Below are positions 1 through 8,492 of a stretch of DNA of 10,731 nt, one piece after another; within the stretch, counting starts at the first letter, position 1; the number at the start of each line of letters is the position of its first letter. Source of the DNA: an uncultured Opitutia bacterium (GTDB lineage: Bacteria; Verrucomicrobiota; Verrucomicrobiia; Opitutales; UBA953); NCBI GenBank assembly GCA_903910245.1, contig CAIVYX010000203.1:1-10731 (forward strand), written 5' to 3'. Position numbers and translations under genes: made by a program. Under the pieces are notes generated by a model that ran no database searches, was not told where the DNA came from, and was given only the letters and a program-made list of their open reading frames with translations.

Positions 1-2793
1 CCCGAGGCCTCCTGGAACGTCACCCCGGAGACGGCCCAGCTCCTCCGCCACTGGCGCACCTTTCCCTTCAGCAACCAGCGCCCATTCTTCTGTCAGATCG
101 AAGCCGTCGAAGTCGCCATCTGGCTGACCGAAGTCGCGCGGATGACCGAAGGGGGCAAGCGCATCTTGGCCTTCCTCGCCTCCGCGAATCGCGACGCTTA
201 CGAGGAGAACACCGATCTCGCCACGATCTTGCCGCGCGTCTGCTTCAAGCTGGCGACTGGCGCTGGCAAGACGACGGTGATGGCGATGATCATCGCCTGG
301 CAGGCCATCAACGCCGCCCGTCGCCCGACGAGCGAGCATTTCACCCGTGGGTTCCTCCTCGTCGCCCCGGGTCTGACGATTCGCGACCGTCTCCGCGTCC
401 TGCAGCCGAACGATCCGGATAACTACTACGAGCGGCGCGAGATCGTCCCGCAGGATCTGATGGGCGACGTGAAGCGCGCGAAGATCGTCATCACGAATTA
501 CCATTCCTTTAAGCTCCGCGAGCGCGTCGAGCTCGCCGCCGGCGGCCGCGCGCTCCTCAAGGGACGTAACGGCGAAGACCTGAACACGCTCGAGTCCGAA
601 GGTCAGATGATCCAGCGCGTGATGCCTGACCTGATGGGTCTGAAGAATATCGTGGTCATCAATGACGAAGCCCACCACTGCTACCGCGAGAAGCCGGCCG
701 AAGAGGATGATGCCGAGCTCGACGGCGAGCAGGCCAAGGAAGCGGAGAAGCAGAACAAGGCCGCCCGCCTCTGGGCCGCCGGCCTCGAGGCCGTGAAGCG
801 CAAGCTGGGCCTCCGCGCGGTCTACGACCTTTCCGCCACACCCTTCTTCATCAACGGCTCAGGTTACGCCGAGGGCACGCTCTTCCCCTGGACGATGAGC
901 GACTTCTCGCTGATGGACGCCATCGAGTGCGGCATCGTGAAGCTTCCCCGCGTGCCGGTGGCCGAGAATATCGCCAACGAAGAGATGCCGAAGTACCGCG
1001 ATCTCTGGGTGAATATCCGTAAGGACATGCCGAAGAAGAACCGCGGCGACGCCGAGGGACTCGATCCGCTTAAACTCCCGACGATGCTACAGACGGCGAT
1101 GGAATCGCTCTACGGCCACTACGAGAAGACCTTCCGCCTCTGGGAGGAACGTAAGATCGGCGTGCCGCCTTGCTTCATCATCGTCTGCCAGAACACGTCA
1201 ATCTCGAAGCTGGTTTACGATTTCGTCTCGGGCCACTTTAAGCAGAAGGCCGACGGAACCCTGCAGCTCGAAAATGGCCGTCTGCCGCTATTCAATAACT
1301 TCGATGAGAATACCGGCAACCCGCTGCCTCGGCTCAATACGCTGCTGATCGACAGCGAGCAGCTCGACTCTGGCGAGGCCATTGACCCGGACTTCCGGAA
1401 GATGTTCTCGGGCGAGATCGAGCGCTTCCGCCGTGATATCGTCGAGCGCACCGGGAATCCGCGAGCGGCAGAGTCAATCACGGATGAAGAGCTCCTCCGC
1501 GAGGTGATGAATACGGTGGGTAAGCCCGGACAGCTGGGATCCGGTATCCGTTGTGTGGTCTCGGTGTCCATGCTCACCGAAGGCTGGGACGCCAACACGG
1601 TCACGCACGTCCTGGGCATCCGTGCCTTCGGTACGCAGCTCCTCTGCGAACAGGTCATCGGCCGCGCGCTCCGTCGCCAGTCCTATGCGCTCAACAGTGA
1701 GGGACTCTACGACGTCGAGTACGCCGACGTCTTCGGCATCCCCTTCGACTTCACGGCCAAACCGGTCGTTGCCGTCCCTAAGCCACCCAAACCAATCATC
1801 CAAGTGAAGGCCATCTCGCCGGACCGGGACGCCTTAGAGATTAAGTTCCCGCGGGTGAAGGGCTACCGGGTCGACCTTCCGGAGGATAATCTGAAGGCCA
1901 CCTTCACCGATGACTCTACCTTGGAGCTAACCCCGCACCTCGTCGGCCCGACCATTACTCAAAACAAAGGTATCATCGGCCAGGACGTTAACATGACGGT
2001 TGATCACCTCCGAGATGTCCGACACTCGACGGTCATCTACCGGCTGACCTCCCGCCTGATCGAGACGAAGTATCGCGATGCCGGTGACGAGCCGGAGCTC
2101 CACCTCTTCGGTAAGCTCAAGCGCATCGTCACCCAGTGGCTCGAGCATCACCTCGTATGCCGTGGCGATACCTACGAAGCCCAGTTGCTTTACTTAGAAC
2201 TGGCAGACCTAGCTTGCGAACGTATCGCGGCAGGAATCACCCGCGCCTTCCAAGGCGAACGCCCGCTGCTAGCAGTGCTCGACCCCTGGGTTCCCCTCGG
2301 CAGCAGCCGGGCGGTGAACTTCAACTCCACGAAGACCGAAAGCGCATGGGAGACCGATCCTCGCCGCTCGCATGTCAACTATGTCATCTACGATAGCGAG
2401 TGGGAGGCTGAGTTTAGTCGTGTAGCGGAGTCGCACCCGCAAGTGCGCTCGTACGTGAAGAACCACGGCCTCAATTTTGAGGTCCCGTACCTTCACGCCG
2501 GCGCCAGCCGGACTTACCTGCCCGACTTTATCGTCCGTGTCGATGATGGCCACGGCCCCGATGACCTGCTCAATCTGATCGTCGAGATCAAGGGCTACCG
2601 GGGTGAAGAGGCCAAAGACAAGAAGACGACCATGGAGGTGTACTGGATCCCTGGCGTGAACAACCTCAAGGTCCATGGTCGCTGGGCATTTTGCGAGCTC
2701 ACCGAGCTCTTCGAGGTCGAAGCCGACTTCAAGGCCAAGGTCGCGGAGAGTTTCTCTCAGATGATTACTACCGCCACCCAACCCATTTCCTGA
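1..2793 (+). CDS. Type III-like restriction endonuclease subunit (SF2 helicase plus PD-(D/E)XK nuclease), 5' partial
   Basis: The reading frame is open from the first base, so the gene begins before the window; an internal ATG at 142 is not the true start because the upstream codons already match this family. With codon 1 at base 1, SF2 helicase motifs appear in order: Walker A (ATGAGKT, 85-91), motif II (NDEAHH, 221-226), motif III (SAT, 278-280), motif V (TEGWD, 526-530) and motif VI (QVIGRALRRQ, 551-560). Near the C-terminus, PD at 841-842 followed by EIK at 862-864 fits a PD-(D/E)XK nuclease core. This architecture is known from Res subunits of type III and BPTD_3080-like restriction enzymes, which use ATP to move on or probe DNA and then cut unmethylated targets. 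It stops 11 bases before its methyltransferase. No frameshift or stop interrupts the 930 codons seen, and all motifs look intact. Family assignment is strong; the recognition site cannot be read from this. Confidence 0.93.
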   Translation, partial: PEASWNVTPETAQLLRHWRTFPFSNQRPFFCQIEAVEVAIWLTEVARMTEGGKRILAFLASANRDAYEENTDLATILPRVCFKLATGAGKTTVMAMIIAWQAINAARRPTSEHFTRGFLLVAPGLTIRDRLRVLQPNDPDNYYERREIVPQDLMGDVKRAKIVITNYHSFKLRERVELAAGGRALLKGRNGEDLNTLESEGQMIQRVMPDLMGLKNIVVINDEAHHCYREKPAEEDDAELDGEQAKEAEKQNKAARLWAAGLEAVKRKLGLRAVYDLSATPFFINGSGYAEGTLFPWTMSDFSLMDAIECGIVKLPRVPVAENIANEEMPKYRDLWVNIRKDMPKKNRGDAEGLDPLKLPTMLQTAMESLYGHYEKTFRLWEERKIGVPPCFIIVCQNTSISKLVYDFVSGHFKQKADGTLQLENGRLPLFNNFDENTGNPLPRLNTLLIDSEQLDSGEAIDPDFRKMFSGEIERFRRDIVERTGNPRAAESITDEELLREVMNTVGKPGQLGSGIRCVVSVSMLTEGWDANTVTHVLGIRAFGTQLLCEQVIGRALRRQSYALNSEGLYDVEYADVFGIPFDFTAKPVVAVPKPPKPIIQVKAISPDRDALEIKFPRVKGYRVDLPEDNLKATFTDDSTLELTPHLVGPTITQNKGIIGQDVNMTVDHLRDVRHSTVIYRLTSRLIETKYRDAGDEPELHLFGKLKRIVTQWLEHHLVCRGDTYEAQLLYLELADLACERIAAGITRAFQGERPLLAVLDPWVPLGSSRAVNFNSTKTESAWETDPRRSHVNYVIYDSEWEAEFSRVAESHPQVRSYVKNHGLNFEVPYLHAGASRTYLPDFIVRVDDGHGPDDLLNLIVEIKGYRGEEAKDKKTTMEVYWIPGVNNLKVHGRWAFCELTELFEVEADFKAKVAESFSQMITTATQPIS

Positions 2794-2804
2794 CACCCAC
2801 TCTC

Positions 2805-5597
2805 ATGGCCAAACCCAAAAAAGCCGCCGCCGACAAAGCGGTCACCCATTTCACGCACGATGCGGATAAGCGGAAGAACATCCCTACCGCTGAACTCCAG
2901 TCGCTGCACAAGGATCCGGCCTCGGGTCCGAAGGAGCTGCGCTACCCGCGTAACCCGGACCTCGACCCCCAGCTCGTCTGGCGGGGCAAGGACCAGCAGG
3001 ATTGGAGCGACCTCGTCGTCCCGACCCCGCCGCTCTACATCCAGGAGAAGGTCCACCCCAAGGCCCTAATCGACGACCTCCTGCGTCGCTCCAAGGAGCG
3101 AGCGGCCCAGTCCGATGGTCTCTTCGGCGATCTCTTCCAGGATTTCGACGGTCTGCCCAAGGACGCCGACAAGACCGAGTTCTACCAGCATGACGCCAAT
3201 TGGGCGAACCGCATGATCCTCGGCGACTCACTGCAGGTCATGGCCTCCCTTGCCGAGCGCGAAGGCCTCCGCGGCAAGGTACAGTGCATCTATTTCGACC
3301 CGCCCTACGGCATCAAGTTCAACAGCAACTTCCAGTGGTCGACGACGAGCCGCGACGTTAAAGACGGCAACTCCGAGCACATCACTCGCGAGCCCGAGCA
3401 GGTGAAAGCCTTTCGTGACACCTGGCGCGATGGCATTCACAGTTACATGACTTACCTCCGTGACCGTCTGACGGTTGCGCGTGATTTGCTTGCTGAAACT
3501 GGTTCAATCTTTGTCCAAATCGGTGACGAAAACGTACATCGAGTCAGGGCGCTAATGGATGAAGTTTATGGTGAAGAGAACTTTATAACTCAGATTGATT
3601 ACCGAACTTCAATCGGCCTAGGCGGAAAGTTTCTCGATTCTGTAACGAACTATATCATTTGGTATTCCAAATCTAAGGAAGCAGCAAAGTATAGGCCATT
3701 AATCCGGAAGTTAAGTCATGGCGGAGAAGGGGCGACAAGGTACAACAATATAACCGAAGAGCTAAAGGATCGACAGCTTACTGCTGAGGAGAAGGACGGC
3801 GTCGTTCCATTTGAGGTCTCGAAAGCATTCTTTAAACAAGGCCTTACATCCAGAAGCGGAGGAGCCAGCACCCAGTACCCAGTGAGCTTTAATGGAACAG
3901 ATTATAGGCCAACAGCTGGAGGGTGGCGAACCGGCCAAGTAGGCATGAGTCGGGTATTAAAAGCCAATCGCATAGCTATCGAAGGAAGACGACTGACCTT
4001 TAAAAAATATTTCGGCGATTTCGGGGCAATTTTATACACTAACTTCTGGGACGATGTTTCCGGAGGGATTTCAAGTCGGTCTGATCCGAAGATTTATGTA
4101 GTACAAACCGCCACGGAAATCGTCCAACGCTGCATCCTGATGGCTAGCGATCCGGGAGATCTTGTGCTCGATCCGACATGCGGATCTGGAACAACCGCCA
4201 CGGTAGCGGAGCAGTGGGGTCGTCGCTGGATAACAATCGACACTTCCCGCGTAGCGCTCGCTTTAGCGCGCTCTCGCATCATGGGCGCGAAGTACCCTTT
4301 CTTCCTTCTGGCCGATTCTCGCGAGGGTCAGCAGAAAGAGGCAGAAGTAGCGCGTAGCATGCCGAGCAATCAGGCGACCCATGGGAACCTCCGTCACGGT
4401 TTTGTTTACGAGCGTGTTCCCCATGTGATGCTCAGTTCGATATCGAATAACACCGAGATCGACGTTATTTGGGATAACTGGCAGAAGATCCTCGAGCCTT
4501 TGCGTGAAGGGCTTAATCGGTCCTTGAAGAAATCCTGGCTGGAGTGGGAAATTCCCCGCGAAGTGGATTCCTCCTGGTCGGCTGAGGCTAAGCAGCTTCA
4601 TGTCGAATGGTGGAAGGCCCGCATCGGTCGCCAGCAGGAGTTCGACGGCTCCATCGCCGCCAAGGCGGAGTTCGAGTATCTTTACGATAAGCCCTACGAG
4701 GATAAGAAGAAGGTCCGCGTGGCTGGTCCGTTTACGGTCGAGAGCCTGACGCCGCACCGCACGCTGACGGTCAACGAAGAGGGCGATGCGATTGATCTGA
4801 CGGAATCGCGCCTGGGCTTCACGGCGAAGAAGAACTTCGCTGAACTGATCCTGGAGAATCTCCGGACGGCCGGCGTCCAGCAGGCCCACAAGGAAGACAA
4901 GATCAACTTCAGCTCGCTGGCTCCTTGGGCCGGTACGTACATCTGCGCCGAAGGCTATTACCAAGAAGGCGACAAGGCGAAGCGGGTGGCGATCTTCATC
5001 GGGCCGGAATTCGGCACGGTACAACGCGTCGACTTGGTCGCGGCGGCGAAGGAAGCGGCGGACGCGAAGTTCGACGCCCTCATCGCCTGCGCGTTCAGCT
5101 ACGACGCCCACACGACCGATCTCACGAAGATCGGTTCCCTGCAGATCCTCAAGGCCCGCATGAACGCCGACCTGCACATGGCGGCCGACCTGAAGAGCAC
5201 GGGCAAGGGCAACCTCTTCGTGATCTTCGGCGAGCCCGACATCGACCTGCTCACCGAAGCCGACGGCCAGGTGCGCATCAAGATCAAGGGCGTCGACGTC
5301 TTCAAGCCGCAGTCCGGCAAGGTCGAGTCGAGCAATACCGACGAGATTGCCTGCTGGTTCATCGATACGGACTACAACGAAGAGAGCTTCTTCGTCCGTC
5401 ATGCCTACTTCCTGGGCGCCAATGACCCGTACGATTCGCTCAAGAAGACCCTGAAGGCCGAGATCGATGAGGCTGCCTGGGAAACGCTGCATAGCGACAC
5501 CTCGCGTCCCTTCCCGAAGCCGAAGTCCAAGCGGATCGCGGTCAAGGTCATCAACCACCTCGGTGACGAGGTGATGCGCATCTTCAAGGTCGAGTAA
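2805..5597 (+). CDS. Site-specific DNA methyltransferase (beta-class, type III Mod-like)
   Basis: I start this gene at the ATG at 2805, just after the restriction gene's stop, giving 930 residues; the frame extends further upstream, but those codons are not family-like. The N-terminal stretch (roughly residues 45-95, with WRGKDQQDW and a PPLYIQEKVHPK segment) is typical of methyltransferases paired with this Res type. The catalytic DPPY is at residues 165-168 and the SAM-binding DPTCGSGT at 456-463. This order (IV before I, target recognition between) defines the beta class, which methylates N6 of adenine or N4 of cytosine; adenine is more likely by family. The product should modify host sites to protect them from the upstream nuclease. 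Residues about 225-440 are encoded by noticeably AT-richer DNA than the flanks. The C-terminal ~450 residues have no catalytic motif I can name. No clear Shine-Dalgarno sequence precedes the start, so translational coupling is plausible. The gene ends 2 bases before the next. Confidence 0.94.
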   Translation: MAKPKKAAADKAVTHFTHDADKRKNIPTAELQSLHKDPASGPKELRYPRNPDLDPQLVWRGKDQQDWSDLVVPTPPLYIQEKVHPKALIDDLLRRSKERAAQSDGLFGDLFQDFDGLPKDADKTEFYQHDANWANRMILGDSLQVMASLAEREGLRGKVQCIYFDPPYGIKFNSNFQWSTTSRDVKDGNSEHITREPEQVKAFRDTWRDGIHSYMTYLRDRLTVARDLLAETGSIFVQIGDENVHRVRALMDEVYGEENFITQIDYRTSIGLGGKFLDSVTNYIIWYSKSKEAAKYRPLIRKLSHGGEGATRYNNITEELKDRQLTAEEKDGVVPFEVSKAFFKQGLTSRSGGASTQYPVSFNGTDYRPTAGGWRTGQVGMSRVLKANRIAIEGRRLTFKKYFGDFGAILYTNFWDDVSGGISSRSDPKIYVVQTATEIVQRCILMASDPGDLVLDPTCGSGTTATVAEQWGRRWITIDTSRVALALARSRIMGAKYPFFLLADSREGQQKEAEVARSMPSNQATHGNLRHGFVYERVPHVMLSSISNNTEIDVIWDNWQKILEPLREGLNRSLKKSWLEWEIPREVDSSWSAEAKQLHVEWWKARIGRQQEFDGSIAAKAEFEYLYDKPYEDKKKVRVAGPFTVESLTPHRTLTVNEEGDAIDLTESRLGFTAKKNFAELILENLRTAGVQQAHKEDKINFSSLAPWAGTYICAEGYYQEGDKAKRVAIFIGPEFGTVQRVDLVAAAKEAADAKFDALIACAFSYDAHTTDLTKIGSLQILKARMNADLHMAADLKSTGKGNLFVIFGEPDIDLLTEADGQVRIKIKGVDVFKPQSGKVESSNTDEIACWFIDTDYNEESFFVRHAYFLGANDPYDSLKKTLKAEIDEAAWETLHSDTSRPFPKPKSKRIAVKVINHLGDEVMRIFKVE
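3480..4135 (+). other. Low-GC block over motif V-VIII and target-recognition region of the methyltransferase
   Basis: Hand counts of four 60-base lines inside this block (3601-3720 and 3961-4080) give 101 G+C in 240 bases, about 42 %, whereas 5161-5220 in the same gene gives 39 in 60 (65 %). Codon choice also changes, with many A/T-ending codons such as AAA, ATA, TTA and GAA. The reading frame is not disturbed. In beta-class methyltransferases, the part between DPPY and DPxCGSGT includes the target-recognition domain, so a foreign insert here would change specificity while keeping the catalytic frame. Boundaries are approximate, by eye. Confidence 0.7.
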
Positions 5598-5599
5598 GC

Positions 5600-7789
5600 A
5601 TGGTACAGTGGCCTGACATCGAAGAGGGGTTCTTGGAGGCGTCGCTTAAGCTGACGGCCGATGAACAACAGCTGATCAAGGCTACCATCCTTGAGCTGGC
5701 CCTGAACCCCAAGGGGCAGGGCACCAACCTGCACCGCCTCGATAAGGCCCGCGACAAGAACCTCTGGTCCTGTCGCGTCACCCGGGGCATCCGTATCATC
5801 CTGCACCAGCAGAATGGGCGGATGACCCTGCTCTACGTAGATCACCACGACAAAGCCTACGCCTGGGGCGAGAACCGGGTCTTCAAGTTTGATGACCGGA
5901 CGAAGAACTGGAAGGTCTTCAAGATGAAGGAAGAGACGGTCGTCATCCGTACCGCCGTCGAGGCTCCGCCCGAAGCCAAGCGTCCCTATGCCAAGTATGC
6001 GGATGACGCCTTAGCCGTCACCGGCGCCTCACCCGGGGATTTCGACGATATCCGCGCCGCCACCGAAGACACGATTTTTGACCTAGGCCTATCGGCGACG
6101 GTCCTTGAGTCGCTGATGGACAGTCTGTCGCCGGCGGCGCCCACCCACGCCTCGTCCGAGCTCGAGCGCGGCGTATCCCACGCCGACGTTGCCGCCGCGA
6201 AGGTCGTCTTCGCCGAAGAAAAGATCGAACTGCCTTCCGAAGAAGTCATCGCCGCCGCGACCGAAGCCTTAGCCGCACCGGTCGCGCCCATCGCCCCGCT
6301 CGCCCCGGTCGAACCACCGCCCCCCGTAGTCTACGGCTCCGTGGTGCGGGTCAATTCCCAGGAGCAGCTCGAGGCCGTGCTTTCCGGCCAGTGGGAGAAG
6401 TGGCAGATTTTCCTGCATCCCAACCAGCAGGAACTGGTCGACGCCCATTACGCCGGTCCGGTCCGCATCTCGGGCTCCGCTGGTACGGGCAAGACGATCG
6501 TCGCCCTCCACCGCGTCAACCACCTGCTCCGCCTGAGCGACGATACCCGCGTCCTCCTGACGACCCTCTCGCCCGCGCTCGCCGGCTTCCTCCATGCGCG
6601 CCTGCGCAAGCTCCTTGCGGATCGCCCCCGGCTGGGCGAACGCGTTGAAGTCGCCAGCGTCGACGATTACGCCCAGCGACTCTACAAACTCCACGTCGGC
6701 GAGTTTAACCTGACGCCCTGCGAGACGATCGCGGGTTGGATCACGGAAGCCTGTCAGGCCGCCGGCGACACCAAGCTCCGCCCGCTCTTTCTGCTCAATG
6801 AATGGGAAGATGTCATCGATGCCCAACAACTGACCACCCTCGAGCAGTACCAGGCTGCCGAACGACTGGGTCGTAAGATCCGACTCAATGCCGAACGTCG
6901 TCAGGCGCTCTGGTCTATCTTCGCCCAAGTCTGGGCCAAACTCCAGGCCGCTGGCGCGACTACGCAGGCCGGCCTGTATCACCGGCTGGTCGTTGCTTTG
7001 GAGCAAAGCCCGGGCTCGCCGGTCGACCACGTCATCGTCGACGAATGCCAGGACCTCAACCAAGGCCAGGTCCGCTTCCTCGCTGCGCTGGGTCGCGGCC
7101 GGCCGAACGCGCTCTTCTTCACCGGCGACATTGGCCAGCGCATCTTCCAGCAGCCCTTCAGCTGGAAGTCCCTGGGCATCGACCTCCGCGGCCGGACTAA
7201 GACCCTGCGAGTCAACTACCGGACCTCCCAACAGATCCGGAAGACCGCCGACCGCTTGCTCGAGTCCTCCATCGTGGATGCCGACGGCGAGCGCGTGGAT
7301 CGATCTAAGACCATCTCGGCGTTCGGCGGCCCCGCCCCGACGATCACCGTCTTCGACGACCAAGCCGAGGAGCAGGCCGCCGCCGTCGCCTTCCTCAAGG
7401 AACGTCTCGAGTCCGGCGTCAAACCGCACGAGATGGCCATCATGTTCCGGGATGAGGCTCAACTGCCCCGAGCGCAGGCCATCGCGCAAGCTCTCGGTGT
7501 CCCGGCCGTCGTCCTCGACCAGCGCCTCGCCACTTTGGTCGGTTCGCTGAACCTCTCGACCATGCATCTGGCCAAGGGACTCGAATACCGGGCCGTCGCC
7601 GTCATCGCCTGCGATGATGACGTCATCCCCTCGCCCTCGCGCCTCGCGGCCATCAGCGACCCCGGTGACCTCAAGGAAGCTTACGAACTCGAGCGCCATC
7701 TCCTCTACGTCGCCTGTACCCGCGCCCGCGATCACCTCTTCGTCTCCGGCGTCCACCCCGCCTCCGAGTTCCTGACGGACCTGCGCTAA
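5600..7789 (+). CDS. RelE/ParE-like domain fused to UvrD/Rep-family SF1 helicase
   Basis: The 729-residue product has two parts. Residues 1 to about 93 resemble a RelE/ParE-type toxin: an N-terminal helical region, then LWSCRVTRGIRIIL, LLYVDHHDKAYAWGE and a basic end. After a long low-complexity linker rich in Ala and Pro (about 95-250), a full set of UvrD/Rep helicase motifs follows: Walker A GSAGTGKT (292-299), motif II DECQD (481-485), GDIGQRI (509-515), NYRTS (539-543), motif V TMHLAKGLE (654-662) and motif VI YVACTRAR (703-710). The helicase should be an ATP-driven 3'-5' DNA translocase by family. Whether the RelE-like part cleaves RNA, binds nucleic acid or is only a docking module cannot be told. 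No separate antitoxin gene is beside it. It begins 2 bases after the methyltransferase, with a weak AAGG at 5586-5589, and ends 4 bases before the next gene, which ties it to the restriction operon. Confidence 0.9.
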   Translation: MVQWPDIEEGFLEASLKLTADEQQLIKATILELALNPKGQGTNLHRLDKARDKNLWSCRVTRGIRIILHQQNGRMTLLYVDHHDKAYAWGENRVFKFDDRTKNWKVFKMKEETVVIRTAVEAPPEAKRPYAKYADDALAVTGASPGDFDDIRAATEDTIFDLGLSATVLESLMDSLSPAAPTHASSELERGVSHADVAAAKVVFAEEKIELPSEEVIAAATEALAAPVAPIAPLAPVEPPPPVVYGSVVRVNSQEQLEAVLSGQWEKWQIFLHPNQQELVDAHYAGPVRISGSAGTGKTIVALHRVNHLLRLSDDTRVLLTTLSPALAGFLHARLRKLLADRPRLGERVEVASVDDYAQRLYKLHVGEFNLTPCETIAGWITEACQAAGDTKLRPLFLLNEWEDVIDAQQLTTLEQYQAAERLGRKIRLNAERRQALWSIFAQVWAKLQAAGATTQAGLYHRLVVALEQSPGSPVDHVIVDECQDLNQGQVRFLAALGRGRPNALFFTGDIGQRIFQQPFSWKSLGIDLRGRTKTLRVNYRTSQQIRKTADRLLESSIVDADGERVDRSKTISAFGGPAPTITVFDDQAEEQAAAVAFLKERLESGVKPHEMAIMFRDEAQLPRAQAIAQALGVPAVVLDQRLATLVGSLNLSTMHLAKGLEYRAVAVIACDDDVIPSPSRLAAISDPGDLKEAYELERHLLYVACTRARDHLFVSGVHPASEFLTDLR

Positions 7790-7793
7790 CTAT

Positions 7794-8492
7794 ATGGACG
7801 AAATCCACGAATGTTTCGCCCGCCGGGAATATGCCCGCGCGATTCCGCTGCTGCAGCGTTACCTCAGTGTTCATCCCAAGGAGTGGAACCCCTGGTACCT
7901 GTTGGGGCAGGCCTATCGCTTCACGGGTGACCTCACCCAGGCCGAGGCGGCCTTGGCAAAATCCTTGGCACTCAATGGGCGAGATCCCGGGGTGCTTCTC
8001 GCGGTTGGGGTCGTCCAGCAATTAGGCGGTCGCTTCGAAGCTGCGTTGGCGACTTTCGCCCAAGCGAACGCCGTCGACCCCGACTTTCATCTCACCTATA
8101 ACAGCGCCGGTTTCACTTTCGAAAAGATGAACCAGTGGGAGCAGGCACAGGCGAATTACGAGCTCGCGCTGCAGGCGTTGTTCCGGGAAATCTCCCGCCA
8201 AGCCGAAGGGCCGGAGGCGCCGGAGGTTCCCGCGACGGAGCCCTTTGGTGAGCTCTGGGTTGATTACACACTGCAGGCCAACCGCCGCTTCCTGAAGACG
8301 GTCATGCAGGACGGCAAGAAGCTGCTCCAAGTGGATACGACCTTCTTCGGTTATCTCCCGCGAATCTTCGCGATCCTCGTGGGTAGCTCTCATTACCCGA
8401 CATACCTCCGTAATCGGGCCAAGGCCCTGCGCAACCTGGGTCGTTCGGACGAAGCGACGACTCACGAGGCCGAAGCGGATCTTTTCGCATGA
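7794..8492 (+). CDS. Tetratricopeptide-repeat (TPR) protein
   Basis: This is a 232-residue protein with at least four TPR-type helix pairs at about residues 1-30, 34-64, 66-98 and 99-130; examples are WYLLGQAYRFTGDLTQAEAA and the AVDPDF spacing between repeats. A further TPR-like hairpin may close the protein at about 200-232 (LRNRAKALRNLGRSDEA). The intervening stretch (about 131-199) has a Pro/Glu-rich piece and then a hydrophobic piece, without a recognised catalytic motif. I see no signal peptide, so it is probably cytoplasmic. TPR proteins act as scaffolds or sensors for partner proteins; here the likely partners are the products of the same operon, but that is inference. The start is only 4 bases after the helicase stop, with no good Shine-Dalgarno sequence, suggesting coupled translation. 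The stop overlaps the next start as ATGA. Confidence 0.85.
   Translation: MDEIHECFARREYARAIPLLQRYLSVHPKEWNPWYLLGQAYRFTGDLTQAEAALAKSLALNGRDPGVLLAVGVVQQLGGRFEAALATFAQANAVDPDFHLTYNSAGFTFEKMNQWEQAQANYELALQALFREISRQAEGPEAPEVPATEPFGELWVDYTLQANRRFLKTVMQDGKKLLQVDTTFFGYLPRIFAILVGSSHYPTYLRNRAKALRNLGRSDEATTHEAEADLFA

Noticed and set aside
2691..2804. Upstream extension of the methyltransferase frame (start at 2691)
   Set aside because: The extra 38 codons overlap the restriction gene and translate to a basic, non-family-like peptide; MAKPKKAAADK at 2805 is a natural start right after the upstream stop.
4263..5558. Long open frame (431 codons) on the minus strand opposite the methyltransferase C-terminal half
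   Set aside because: It is a shadow of the coding strand in GC-rich DNA with no family resemblance, and it disappears where the methyltransferase becomes low-GC.
5600..5890. Stand-alone RelE/antitoxin pair
   Set aside because: The RelE-like region is in one uninterrupted frame with the helicase and no small antitoxin gene flanks it.
6269..7756. Long open frame (495 codons) on the minus strand opposite the helicase gene
   Set aside because: It lies fully antisense to a gene with a complete helicase motif set; high-GC codon use on the plus strand leaves few stops opposite. Its translation is acidic/hydrophobic with no recognisable domain.
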